Source: Erwinia tracheiphila
GTDB taxonomy: Bacteria > Pseudomonadota > Gammaproteobacteria > Enterobacterales > Enterobacteriaceae
Length of the DNA: 64,000 nucleotides
Assembly (NCBI RefSeq): GCF_021365465.1
Contig: NZ_CP089932.1
Span: 186,001-250,000 of the forward strand
Reading direction: 5' to 3'
This document shows positions 26,203-34,607 of the stretch, in pieces. The notes under the pieces are model-generated. The model was not told where the DNA came from. It searched no databases and saw only the letters and a list, made by a program, of their open reading frames with translations. Within the stretch, counting starts at the first letter, position 1, and every line of letters begins with the position of its first letter. Both the position numbers and the translations under genes were made by a program.

Positions 26203-27342
26203 TCACAGATACGCGTGGAGATATTCTACCAGGCAGAGGATCGCCATCGCCTGACCGTAAGGCATTGAGGTAAGAGGTATCTGCCGATAGAATTCAAGAT
26301 CTTTACCCATTCCTGTGCCAAAGGAGACCTGCGTCAGCTCGCCGTCCTGATTAATACGTGAAATCAGCCCCTTCAGTGCTTTTTCAGCAACAGTGACATA
26401 ATGCGGATCGGCATAATGGCACCGTGCAGCTTTCAGCATGCCGAAAGCAAATCCTGCCGTGGCTGAGGCTTCAAGATAGGAGTTGGGATCGTCAAGCAGC
26501 GTGTGCCAAAGACCGCTTTGATCCTGGCATTTTTCCAGCGCGGCCAGCTGGCAGTCCAGTACCTGCTGGAGAAAACGGCGGGTGGCATCTTTTTCCGGCA
26601 GACTGAGCAGTTCAAGAAATTCGGGAATGACAATGGTGAGCCAGCTATTGCCGCGTGCCCAACGGGCGCGGGCAAAATTGTGATGTCCGTCGAAAGTCCA
26701 GCCGTGAAACCATAACCCGGTTTCCCGGTCCATTAAATGTTGGGTGTGAAGCAAAAACTGATATTTTGCTTCTTCGATGTAATGCGGGCGGTTTAACAGT
26801 TTGCCAATTTTTGCCAGCGGCAACACGGTCATCATCAGTGTGTCATCCCACAGCTGTTGGTGATTCTCTTCTGCCAGAGTGATGTGCTGTAAACCTTCCA
26901 GATCCGTTCGTGGCATGGCGTGCATGATCCAGTCAGCCCAGCTTTCCAGATAAGGTAGCCAACGAGGATCGCGGGTTTCTTCATAGCGACAGGCCAGCGT
27001 CAGGAACGGGCAAACCGTGTTGACGTTGCGGGTCGTTGAGCCTTCTCTGAATCTGTCCGTAAACCAGCTATCGATAATTTGCCGTAAACGGTCATCGCCA
27101 GTGTGCTGATAATACTGATAGATACCATACAGACCGATACCGTGGGTCCACTCCCAGCCAGCCCATCCCTTGGTATCGATGACCCTGCCGTCGTCGAGCC
27201 GCAGCAAAAATTCACCAGTTTCATCGGTAATGTTGACCAGATTATCCACCAGTTTATGAATAAGTTGATGCAGCTCCCCCCTTTCGATAAACCGTTCTGG
27301 CTGCCGTAGCAGCGGACTGTGTTTTACCGGATATACCACCAT
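26203..27342 (-). CDS. GH105 unsaturated rhamnogalacturonyl hydrolase (YteR/RhiN type)
   Basis: 379 residues, no signal peptide, so cytoplasmic. Family landmarks of glycoside hydrolase 105: GWEWTHGIGLYGIYQYYQHT (62-81), QLWDDTLMMTVLPLA with the catalytic Asp (166/167; Asp143 in Bacillus YteR), HGWTFDGHHNFARARWARGNSW (213-234), YLEASATAGFAFGML, and SMPYGQAMAILCLVEY at the end. These enzymes hydrate the double bond of unsaturated galacturonyl-rhamnose or glucuronyl disaccharides, releasing 5-keto-4-deoxyuronate. Context (transporter upstream, KduD and isomerase downstream) gives a complete route from imported unsaturated disaccharide to KDG. Rhamnogalacturonan versus glycosaminoglycan origin of the substrate cannot be settled from sequence. 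Confidence 0.88.
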   Translation of the reverse strand: MVVYPVKHSPLLRQPERFIERGELHQLIHKLVDNLVNITDETGEFLLRLDDGRVIDTKGWAGWEWTHGIGLYGIYQYYQHTGDDRLRQIIDSWFTDRFREGSTTRNVNTVCPFLTLACRYEETRDPRWLPYLESWADWIMHAMPRTDLEGLQHITLAEENHQQLWDDTLMMTVLPLAKIGKLLNRPHYIEEAKYQFLLHTQHLMDRETGLWFHGWTFDGHHNFARARWARGNSWLTIVIPEFLELLSLPEKDATRRFLQQVLDCQLAALEKCQDQSGLWHTLLDDPNSYLEASATAGFAFGMLKAARCHYADPHYVTVAEKALKGLISRINQDGELTQVSFGTGMGKDLEFYRQIPLTSMPYGQAMAILCLVEYLHAYL

Positions 27343-27364
27343 TACGCACTATCCTCTAAATCGA

Positions 27365-28969
27365 CTAAAGTTGGCCTGGACGAGAAATGTCGTCGCTGGC
27401 GTTAATCTCTGTTTCCCTGTCCACGCTGGCACACAGCTTTTTCGCTGCTGGTTTATGGCGGTTGAGGAACCCAATATTGTTGTTTCCCCATAGCGACTCA
27501 TAGGGCATGCCGGTAAGCATCTCTACGGTTGCGCGTGCCTGAGGGTTAATTTCATTTGGGAGAATGTTGCCTGCCACCCGCATTTTTTCTGTTTCCTTGC
27601 GAAGAACCTGATGCGTTTGAAGGTTTAATTTAAAGCGTGTAGAGATAAGGAAACCTGCCAGTAAAACCAGCACCGTACCGCCACACAGAAGCGCCAGAAT
27701 GGTATGGCTGACCGTTGTGCTCTGTTCACTTTGACCCGCGACAAAGCCCGACAGCTGCATCACGATCCCTACCAGCATGACGGCCCCCGCCTGGGAGGCT
27801 TTGCGCGTGAGTGTCATAACGCCAGCGAATATGCCTTCACGGCGCTGTCCGGTAATCACTTCGTCAACGTCTGATATGTAGGTGTAGATATTCCACGGGA
27901 CATAGTTAATACCGCCCCGTCCAAGGCCAGCAATGGCTGAAATTAACAGCAACAGCGAAAACACATCACTCAGCCCTGCGTAATACAAAACACCGTACGA
28001 CACTGCGCTAAGGCCAAACAGTACGACAACAATGCGATAAGAAGGTGCGGGACCGAAACGAATACAAAGCGGGATCATGCCGATGACGGCAACGAATTGT
28101 AGGATAGCCATAGTCCCCATCAAATTAGAGGCAACGGTGGCACTTTGCATGAGTACAAATACGACGTAGTAGGTAAATACGGCATTGAAGACGTCCTGGG
28201 CAATATAGCCACCCAGATACATCCCCAGATGCTGGCGGAAGATACGAATACGTAATGTGGACAACAGATCGATCTTAAGTCGATGTAAGCTCTGACCCAG
28301 CGTCATCTTTTGCTGCTCATCAGCCAGTGCAGCTGCTGATTTTTTCTCCGCTGGCCGTTCCCAGGTAAACAGATAAACCAGGGTCAGGACCAGAGCACAT
28401 ATAAATGAAAACACCAGGCTGGAGTAGAAGAAGGACTGGGCATTATCCTTGCCGAAATAGCTCAACAGAATGCCGGGTAAAAATGCGGCCAGAATAGCGG
28501 AAAGCTGCGCCAGTGCAATGCGCGCCCCGGAAAACTTTGTTTTTTCCTTAAAATCATCGGTCATCTCCGGTACTAACGTTTCGTAAGGTACCAGAATTGA
28601 GGTGTAGACAACTTCAAAGAACAGATAGGTCAGCAGGTAATAGACATAGGTCATATTACCCAGCCACATCAGGCTATAGCTAAATACCAGTGGGATACCG
28701 ATAAGGATAAAAAATTTACGGCGGCCAAAACGTTTTCCGGGGCGTGTGGCGCCAAAATGATCGGTCAGATAGCCCATTAGTGGGCTGGCAACACCATCCA
28801 CGAGACGCGCCATGGCAAAAATGGACGTTGCCTGAATAGGGCTTAAACCGCAAAAAGTGGTATAGAAATACAGCAGCCATGCGGATGTGAGTGCCATTGT
28901 GCCTGCACCGAGGAAATCTCCCGATCCATAAGCCAGATAGTTGAGCATTCCAGGTTTACGTGTCGTCAT
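27365..28969 (-). CDS. GPH-family oligouronide transporter (RhiT/TogT-like)
   Basis: 534 residues from ATG 28969 (MTTRKPGMLNYLAYG), preceded by AGGA at 8 bases; the frame is open further up but without a site. Glycoside-pentoside-hexuronide symporter of the major facilitator class: AYGSGDFLGAGTMALTSAWL at the start, MARLVDGVASPLMGYLTDHF, GKRFGRRKFFILIGIPLVF, VPYETLVPEMTDDFKEKTKF, twelve expected membrane segments, and a cytoplasmic tail of about 70 residues. First gene of the operon. In Dickeya/Pectobacterium, RhiT pairs with RhiN for rhamnogalacturonides, and this gene similarly precedes a GH105 enzyme. Confidence 0.82.
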   Translation of the reverse strand: MTTRKPGMLNYLAYGSGDFLGAGTMALTSAWLLYFYTTFCGLSPIQATSIFAMARLVDGVASPLMGYLTDHFGATRPGKRFGRRKFFILIGIPLVFSYSLMWLGNMTYVYYLLTYLFFEVVYTSILVPYETLVPEMTDDFKEKTKFSGARIALAQLSAILAAFLPGILLSYFGKDNAQSFFYSSLVFSFICALVLTLVYLFTWERPAEKKSAAALADEQQKMTLGQSLHRLKIDLLSTLRIRIFRQHLGMYLGGYIAQDVFNAVFTYYVVFVLMQSATVASNLMGTMAILQFVAVIGMIPLCIRFGPAPSYRIVVVLFGLSAVSYGVLYYAGLSDVFSLLLLISAIAGLGRGGINYVPWNIYTYISDVDEVITGQRREGIFAGVMTLTRKASQAGAVMLVGIVMQLSGFVAGQSEQSTTVSHTILALLCGGTVLVLLAGFLISTRFKLNLQTHQVLRKETEKMRVAGNILPNEINPQARATVEMLTGMPYESLWGNNNIGFLNRHKPAAKKLCASVDRETEINASDDISRPGQL

Positions 28970-29122
28970 AGTATTCATCCTGATTAACCTACCTACACGC
29001 CCGGCGATATGTCGGGATAAGTGGCTAAAGTAGAAGGATGACAAAGGGAAAACCTTTGCGATTTTGCCAACCGCAGGTGAGTGATGACGGCAGAAGAAAG
29101 AAAATAGCGGGCGGCTTCACTA

Positions 29123-29156
29123 ATTCAATAAAAATGACGTTTCATTTTTATTGAAT
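29123..29156. promoter_or_regulatory. perfect inverted repeat between the uronate operon and adhP
   Basis: Arms ATTCAATAAAAATGA (29123-29137) and TCATTTTTATTGAAT (29142-29156), loop CGTT; 15 bp perfect. Located 154 bases upstream of the transporter start and 137 bases before adhP. Candidate operator for one or both units. It contains TTTCATT as in KdgR sites, but half-site spacing differs from the KdgR consensus. Confidence 0.6.
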
Positions 29157-29292
29157 TGCTCTCTCAAATCATTCATCCCTGTACATTGCTATAATTTTGT
29201 CGTTAAAAATTTTTATCGTGTTCTTAATCAACGTTTCTGAAAACAATCATCCTATAGTTCGAATGTATATAACCTTCTGAGAGGAATGAAAG

Positions 29293-30306
29293 ATGAAAGC
29301 TGCGGTGGTAAATAAAGATCATTCTATCGACGTGATTGACAAGCAACTTCGGGCGCTGGCGCACGGCGAGGCGCTGCTTAAAATGGAGTGTTGCGGTGTC
29401 TGTCACACTGATTTGCACGTTAAAAATGGCGATTTCGGCGATCGTACCGGCGTTATACTGGGGCATGAGGGGATTGGTGTGGTCAAAGAGGTCGGTCCAG
29501 GTGTCACCTCTCTGAAGGCGGGCGACCGCGCCAGCGTTGCCTGGTTTTACCAGGGATGTGGGCATTGTGAATATTGCACCAGCGGTAATGAAACCTTATG
29601 CCGTGATGTGAAAAACGCCGGATTTACCGTTGACGGTGGGATGGCTGAAGAGTGTATTGTCATGGCGGATTATGCGGTTAAAGTTCCCGATGGTCTTGAC
29701 TCCGTAGCGGCGAGCAGCGTGACCTGTGCTGGTGTTACCACTTACAAAGCAGTCAAAGTTTCCGGTATCCAGCCCGGCAAATGGATCGCGATTTATGGTT
29801 TAGGTGGTCTGGGTAATCTGGCTTTGCAGTACGCCAAAAACGTTTTCAATGCCAAAGTGATCGCCATTGATGTTAATGACGCTCAGTTGCGGTTTGCCCA
29901 TGAAATGGGAGCCGATCTGCTAATAAATCCTGCTAAAGAAGATGCAGCGAAAGTGATTCAGGAGAAAACGGGCGGCGCGCACGCTTCTGTGGTAACGGCG
30001 GTTGCGAAAACAGCATTTAATTCTGCTGTTGACGCAATGCGTGCGGGGGGGCGTGTGGTTGCGGTAGGGTTACCGCCCGAATCCATGAGCCTGAATATTC
30101 CACGGCTGGTACTGGATGGTATTCAGGTTGTTGGCTCTCTGGTCGGAACGAGAGAAGATCTGGCGGAAGCCTTTCAATTTGCCGCTGAAGGTAAAGTCGT
30201 ACCGAAAGTCACCCGACGCCCGATTGAAGACATTAATACGATTTTCGATGAGATGCTGGAAGGAAAAATTAAAGGTCGTATGGTGATTGATTTCGCTATG
30301 AAATAA
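29293..30306 (+). CDS. adhP: zinc-dependent alcohol dehydrogenase AdhP
   Basis: 337 residues (E. coli AdhP 336). Medium-chain dehydrogenase converting alcohols such as ethanol and propanol to aldehydes with NAD. Catalytic zinc ligands Cys37 (CCGVCHTD), His58 with Glu59 (GHEG) and Cys145; structural zinc cysteines 89, 92, 95 and 103 (GCGHCEYC and LC); cofactor motif GLGGLG (169-174) with Asp at the end of the following strand (VIAIDVND). Ribosome site GAGAGGAA before ATG 29293. Single gene with its own terminator; it diverges from the uronate operon and may share the inverted repeat at 29123. Confidence 0.95.
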   Translation: MKAAVVNKDHSIDVIDKQLRALAHGEALLKMECCGVCHTDLHVKNGDFGDRTGVILGHEGIGVVKEVGPGVTSLKAGDRASVAWFYQGCGHCEYCTSGNETLCRDVKNAGFTVDGGMAEECIVMADYAVKVPDGLDSVAASSVTCAGVTTYKAVKVSGIQPGKWIAIYGLGGLGNLALQYAKNVFNAKVIAIDVNDAQLRFAHEMGADLLINPAKEDAAKVIQEKTGGAHASVVTAVAKTAFNSAVDAMRAGGRVVAVGLPPESMSLNIPRLVLDGIQVVGSLVGTREDLAEAFQFAAEGKVVPKVTRRPIEDINTIFDEMLEGKIKGRMVIDFAMK

Positions 30307-30344
30307 CAGGGCAGGTGAGCAGGGTTACCATGCTGTTTGAAAAC

Positions 30345-30366
30345 GGGCGAGCCATCGCCCTTTTTT
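30345..30366 (+). terminator. adhP terminator
   Basis: GGGCGA (30345-30350), loop GCCA, TCGCCC (30355-30360), then six T. It lies 38 bases after the adhP stop. Confidence 0.9.
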
Positions 30367-31855
30367 CTGCTATCAGTTATGCAGTCACCAGCAAAACGAC
30401 ATTTTCAGGCACTCATAAAAAAGCTGGAATGAGCTGGTGCTTCAGGTTCAAGACGATAGTAAAAATTAAGCCATAACAGTGAGGCCAGCCAATCCGTATT
30501 GTCTAACATGATCCTATCCTTACAACTTTCATCGACAGAGTAAATGTATCTGCAAAAGTAAAAATCGCCATTTATCCGCCATTTTTCTTAATATTGTTAT
30601 CCTGTTGCTCCGTTATTGTGTGCAGTCTGAACGATGCTTATCGTATGATAAATATGAGATTATCTTCAATTATGTCTGTTTTTCAGAGGCGGATTTTGCA
30701 TCCGTTTTTTTACTGGCGATTTTAACGATGGCAATTGCAAAAGCTTCGCACAGTGAGTCTGGTACCGCTGATATGGCGCCAAAGTACAGCAGACAATTTC
30801 CCTGTATGGTGCGGAAATTGAGCTTTATCCCCGCCGAATTTGGCACTGACGATAAGGTTATTGAAGTTAATCCGCAGGAAAAAGCCAGCGGGATGAACAT
30901 TTGTTGATACAGGGCTGAATCTTTGCGAGTAGCCTTGCAACGCGTAATTGATACTGTAAGCCATACCCAATATTGCGCTATTGTACCCGAAGAAGTTGGT
31001 GAAGAAACCGCTGTATTATGACGTCAGCTCAGGCAGCTGAAAGATACGATCTGCGCGCATCTTTCCCTGTTAAATAGCTGCGCCTAATACCGCTACACCT
31101 GCCGTTTACTGATGGGGGTATGTTGCGTATGGGCAACACATCTCAATCCCGATATAGCACGGTCAGACAAAGAAAACAGCTCTGATGCCTTGCACTGCAT
31201 GGACAGGCCAAAAGTGGAGCACTATTCCGCGCCGCTATTTAATCAGACCCGGAAAATTGTGGATTCTGCTACTGGTAATGAATTGCTATACTCTGATGTA
31301 TCCAAAAGAAGTGATGAATGTTTAACCCGAATAGTTTTAAATACTGGAAGGCAAAAGTGTATCCCTGCACAGCATCAATGACGGGTATCAACGTGAATGA
31401 CCTGGAATGTTATTAACGTTGAGTTAACTTTCTGGCAGCTAAATAGCTTTGCACCAGAGCACCAGGCTTGTTGAAGAGGCTTTACTTACCAGTATAATGC
31501 GAAGTGTAAATAGTACGAATTCATTGCCCTGCATAGTCAATCTTTAATGAGTGAGCAGATTTTGACGCAGTAAAAAAGGAAATGATACAGACGGGCATGA
31601 TAAATAAATGTTAACTCTAATGTTATTTTTACAGAGGGAGGTGTTTTTATAAGAAAATTTATTTTGGGAGTCTTTAATACTAAATATTAACTGCATCTCG
31701 AATTATTAGAGTTATGCGCTCTCTTAATATCGGGTGTTTTAGTGTTATTCTTACCTTATGAGTCGTTGAATTAGTTGAAATCTCAATTTTATCAAGCTAA
31801 CCTACGACTAAAAATGACGATTATTCACTGATAGATATATATCTTTGATGATGAT
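30367..31855. other. 1.5-kb stretch without intact genes
   Basis: Between adhP and the LuxR-type regulator. Frames at 30605-30907 and 31112-31381 are open but have no recognised family. The phrase ELYPAEFGTDDKVIEVNPQEKASG-like (30823-30890 region, partly out of the open frame) looks like a decayed glutathione-transferase-type start, and RVALQRVIDTVSHTQYCAIV (30931-30990) like a decayed protein segment. Bases 31400-31850 are AT-rich. I treat the region as eroded coding sequence plus repeats. Confidence 0.45.
31071..31225. repeat. diverged repeat, copy B, with IS630-like end
   Basis: Begins TAAATAGCTGCGCCTAATAC and aligns along its length with 24494-24647; the first 25 bases also match the IS630 terminus. 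Probably a miniature or decayed IS630-type element. Another TAAATAGCTTTGCACC occurs near 31441. Confidence 0.6.
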
Positions 31856-31883
31856 CATTATGAAAAAGGACATTTTCATAATG
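31856..31883. promoter_or_regulatory. perfect inverted repeat upstream of the LuxR-type gene
   Basis: CATTATGAAAA (31856-31866), loop AGGACA, TTTTCATAATG (31873-31883), ending 35 bases before the regulator ATG. Its dyad form suggests an operator (possibly self-regulation) or an RNA hairpin close to the ribosome site. Confidence 0.5.
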
Positions 31884-31918
31884 CCCGGTTTGAAGTTGCC
31901 AGGTAAAAGGACTATTTT

Positions 31919-32557
31919 ATGGCTATATTTCATGCATCTAATTCAGTAGATCGAAAAGTTTTAAAAATATCGATAAAAAGTGAGAACTGCTATTATGCTT
32001 CAGGGCTCATGTTTTTAATAAAAGAGCTTAATGATGAAATGGATAACGTCTCGCCATGTATCATTGCAGATGATGTTGTAGAGAATAAAAATGATATGGA
32101 GAATATTATTGTACGGGACGCAATGATTAGTATTAATCTTAGAAGAAATAAAAGATACTGGAAAAACGATACGAATACTGAATGCCTGACAGCCATCCAC
32201 ATTCCTTTTATTTGTCGGCAGAATGCTGTACCAGAAATTATAGCAAAACTAAAGAAGATACTGATTATAGCCAGCATGGGTTACTCTTCTTTATCCTGCC
32301 CTGAATACTATGAAATGATAGGTTTAAAAAAATTTAAACAACTGTCTTTAACAGAATGCAAAATACTACTTTTAGTGGGTAAAGGTTATAATATCGGGTA
32401 TATATCCCGCGTATTGAATCGTTCAGAAAAAACCATAAGTAACCACTGTCGTAACTCTATTAGAAAATTGGGTATGCTTAATCGAATTGAATTTTACAAA
32501 TATGCTTCTTTTATCGCACGTTGTAATTACAAAGAACGTGGCATATTATGTTTATAA
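31919..32557 (+). CDS. LuxR-type (FimZ/EcpR-like) transcription regulator
   Basis: 212 residues. The C-terminal part, about 140-200, is a LuxR/GerE helix-turn-helix: LSLTECKILLLVGKGYNIGY, ISRVLNRSEKTISNHCRNSI, then RKLGMLNRIEFYKYA, with the T/E-xx-I-L-x-x-x-x-x-G spacing and the KTI(S/K)xHxxxIxxKLG recognition helix. The N-terminal 130 residues lack a visible phospho-receiver Asp pattern and no autoinducer domain is apparent; this layout is like fimbrial regulators and RcsA-type proteins. It sits at the edge of the T6SS/fimbria locus, convergent with its minus arm, so it is a candidate regulator of that locus. AGGA ribosome site and a strong terminator frame the gene. Confidence 0.75.
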   Translation: MAIFHASNSVDRKVLKISIKSENCYYASGLMFLIKELNDEMDNVSPCIIADDVVENKNDMENIIVRDAMISINLRRNKRYWKNDTNTECLTAIHIPFICRQNAVPEIIAKLKKILIIASMGYSSLSCPEYYEMIGLKKFKQLSLTECKILLLVGKGYNIGYISRVLNRSEKTISNHCRNSIRKLGMLNRIEFYKYASFIARCNYKERGILCL

Positions 32558-32565
32558 GGCCAGTG

Positions 32566-32614
32566 GCATGTCAGTTCATCAATTCAGTACCAGAAAAACT
32601 GACATGCTTTTTTT
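32566..32614 (+). terminator. terminator of the LuxR-type gene
   Basis: GCATGTCAGTT (32566-32576) and AACTGACATGC (32597-32607) are perfect 11-bp arms, followed by seven T (32608-32614). It separates the regulator from the converging T6SS minus arm, which ends at 32622. Confidence 0.9.
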
Positions 32615-32621
32615 ATGAAGG

Positions 32622-33113
32622 TTATGATGAAATATTCATGGGTGAAATTTCCGGGTCAAAGCTGTTAATTAACTGTACGTAATGTTTTCGTTGGTATTCG
32701 GTGAAATTCTTTTCAGCGTTGAGTGTAAAGATAATAACTTTTCTTCGCGTACTATTTATTTCTGGATGATAAGGCAGTGCTACCATGGTTTGCACCTGCT
32801 TCATCATCTTGCCGTCCAAATAGAAACTGTTTGCTATCTGCACAACAGGCAGTTTTGCCGGGCCAATTTCACTGGTCAATTGCTTTCCTTCCACTGTGAA
32901 TGCCGGCATCGTATTAGTCATAAAAGTCATTTGTGCTTCACAAAATTCCTCAAGCGTTTGATCCTCGGCGAGGAAGGCACGATTAATAAGAATAGTGTAT
33001 TCATTATCTTCTTGATCGAAGAATCTTAATACGTTAACTGTCTGGTCAAATGCGGGCATCTCTGTTAAAAGTGTGCCTTCATAAAGAATGTAATTCAATT
33101 TGTTTTTATTCAT
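32622..33113 (-). CDS. DcrB-domain (DUF1795) protein, EagR-like T6SS chaperone
   Basis: 163 residues, no signal peptide. Alpha+beta DcrB-like domain: YILYEGTLLTEMPAFDQTVN, VLRFFDQEDNEYTILINRAF, TLEEFCEAQMTFM, and a final strand-helix KVIIFTLNAEKNFTEYQRKHYVQLINSF. Cytoplasmic DcrB-domain proteins in T6SS loci (EagR/EagT6 class) bind transmembrane helices of PAAR-containing effectors before loading. Last gene of the minus arm, 9 bases after the OmpA-like gene. No effector with transmembrane segments is visible in the window; the cognate effector may lie right of the window near vgrG. Confidence 0.75.
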   Translation of the reverse strand: MNKNKLNYILYEGTLLTEMPAFDQTVNVLRFFDQEDNEYTILINRAFLAEDQTLEEFCEAQMTFMTNTMPAFTVEGKQLTSEIGPAKLPVVQIANSFYLDGKMMKQVQTMVALPYHPEINSTRRKVIIFTLNAEKNFTEYQRKHYVQLINSFDPEISPMNISS

Positions 33114-33122
33114 AGAAATATC

Positions 33123-34607
33123 TTACTCATTATTGATATGTTGATTTAATGGGATTGGAATCAGATCCACTCGCCTGTTTTTTCTACGACCTTCTTCAGT
33201 TTCATTATTTGCTATGGGATCAGTGTCGCCGACGCCTTTTATTTTAAATTTGCTTATCGGCATAGTGGTGTTTTTGAGCAGCCAGTCTCTGACTACAAGT
33301 GCTCTTTTTTCCGAGAGATGCATATTAATCTTATGCGTACCGGTATTATCTGAATGTCCAACGATCATAAAATCGACTTCAGGATTATTAATAATTATAG
33401 TGACTAATTTTCTTAAGTACTGGTCACTGTCTTTGTCGAATTCCGTACTACCGGAAGAAAACAAGTTCACCGATCCTGCTAAGGAAAAGAGCGAACTCTG
33501 ATAATCACCAATAAATTTCTCAAGGTCTGCCATTATTTTATCACATTGTGAAAGTCTCAATAACCGCAGAATTTTTTCGGCAACACAGCCATACCGCTCA
33601 TCGTGATACCTCAATAATGTATTGAACGCGTTTTGCTTATCCTGTATCTGAGAACTTTCGATCTGTACAAACTTTTCAAGATTATTTCTCACCTCAATCA
33701 GATGTCTTGCTTGCCAAATGGTTGTTGTTGTTAAAAAAAATGCACTCAGAAGCGCAGTAACCACGATAAAGATCTTTGGCCATTTTCTTCTGTATCGCGG
33801 TTTTTCAACTGTGGCGTAAAAGGTTGTTATTTCACGTTGACACAGGACATCGGGGCGCTGTGGAAGACTCATTTTTGAAGCAAGACCTGGATAGATTTTA
33901 AATCTGTTTGCTATCCAGTTTGCCCATGCACCATGCTGGGTAAAGCCCTCACTGTAGTCAGAAATCATTACTCCTGTCAGCTTTAGCGGCGTCTTGTTGA
34001 AAAGTGATTGTAAGGATCTCATCACATTGGTATTGCGCATCCACAGCTGCATGGCATCGACCATAGCGAAGCGCTGAAGCGCGTAATATCCATACCACTG
34101 GCTATGTTGTTCAGGCATCGCGTTTAGTCGGGTAATTTCCTGGTCGATTTCAATTTTCTTTGTTGCATTAATATCAAATGTTCCAAGCCATATCGCCCGT
34201 TCGGGATCGTTAACGAATCTCTGCTGGCTTAATTGTGCATATATACCAAATATACACTGAAGCGATTCAGATAACGGGCATGCATTGAAAGCTGCCTGCC
34301 AGTCAGCAATAAGCTTGAGCGTTAATTCACTACTTGCCTGACCATCTGGAAGAAAGGGGAAAAATGCCAGGACAGCGATTTCCGAACGAGGAAGTCCAAG
34401 TCGCTTCAGCTGATTTTTGATATCATCAGCATCCGGAGCCAGAACCCAACGCATTTTTTCATCTTGATCATGCTCAATTCCACATTGAAGATGAAGAAAC
34501 CATTTCCGGGCATAAGGGCCTGTGATTAAAATGATGACAGGTCTTTTTTTTGCATCAGGTGAGCAGGTAAAATATGAATCATTATTCACAATGGTGGTCG
34601 TGGACAT
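33123..34607 (-). CDS. OmpA-domain inner-membrane protein of the T6SS locus
   Basis: 494 residues from ATG 34607, which overlaps the stop of the upstream DotU-like gene (TAATG), so translational coupling is likely; the frame is open further up inside that gene. Layout: a cytoplasmic region of about 270 residues without a P-loop, one transmembrane helix about 276-297 (IFIVVTALLSAFFLTTTTIW), and a C-terminal OmpA-like peptidoglycan-binding domain with FSSGSTEFDKDSDQYLRKL, MIVGHSDNTGTHKINMHLS and GVGDTDPIANNETEEGRRKN RRV in pieces. A periplasmic OmpA domain anchored in the inner membrane is what TssL provides in some T6SS; here it is extra, since tssL at 54612 already carries one. Confidence 0.78.
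   Translation of the reverse strand: MSTTTIVNNDSYFTCSPDAKKRPVIILITGPYARKWFLHLQCGIEHDQDEKMRWVLAPDADDIKNQLKRLGLPRSEIAVLAFFPFLPDGQASSELTLKLIADWQAAFNACPLSESLQCIFGIYAQLSQQRFVNDPERAIWLGTFDINATKKIEIDQEITRLNAMPEQHSQWYGYYALQRFAMVDAMQLWMRNTNVMRSLQSLFNKTPLKLTGVMISDYSEGFTQHGAWANWIANRFKIYPGLASKMSLPQRPDVLCQREITTFYATVEKPRYRRKWPKIFIVVTALLSAFFLTTTTIWQARHLIEVRNNLEKFVQIESSQIQDKQNAFNTLLRYHDERYGCVAEKILRLLRLSQCDKIMADLEKFIGDYQSSLFSLAGSVNLFSSGSTEFDKDSDQYLRKLVTIIINNPEVDFMIVGHSDNTGTHKINMHLSEKRALVVRDWLLKNTTMPISKFKIKGVGDTDPIANNETEEGRRKNRRVDLIPIPLNQHINNE

Noticed and set aside
29123..29156. KdgR operator
   Set aside because: Half-sites AATGA/TCATT are spaced by four bases, whereas KdgR sites have AATGAAAC-N3-GTTTCATT type spacing; kept only as an unassigned operator candidate.
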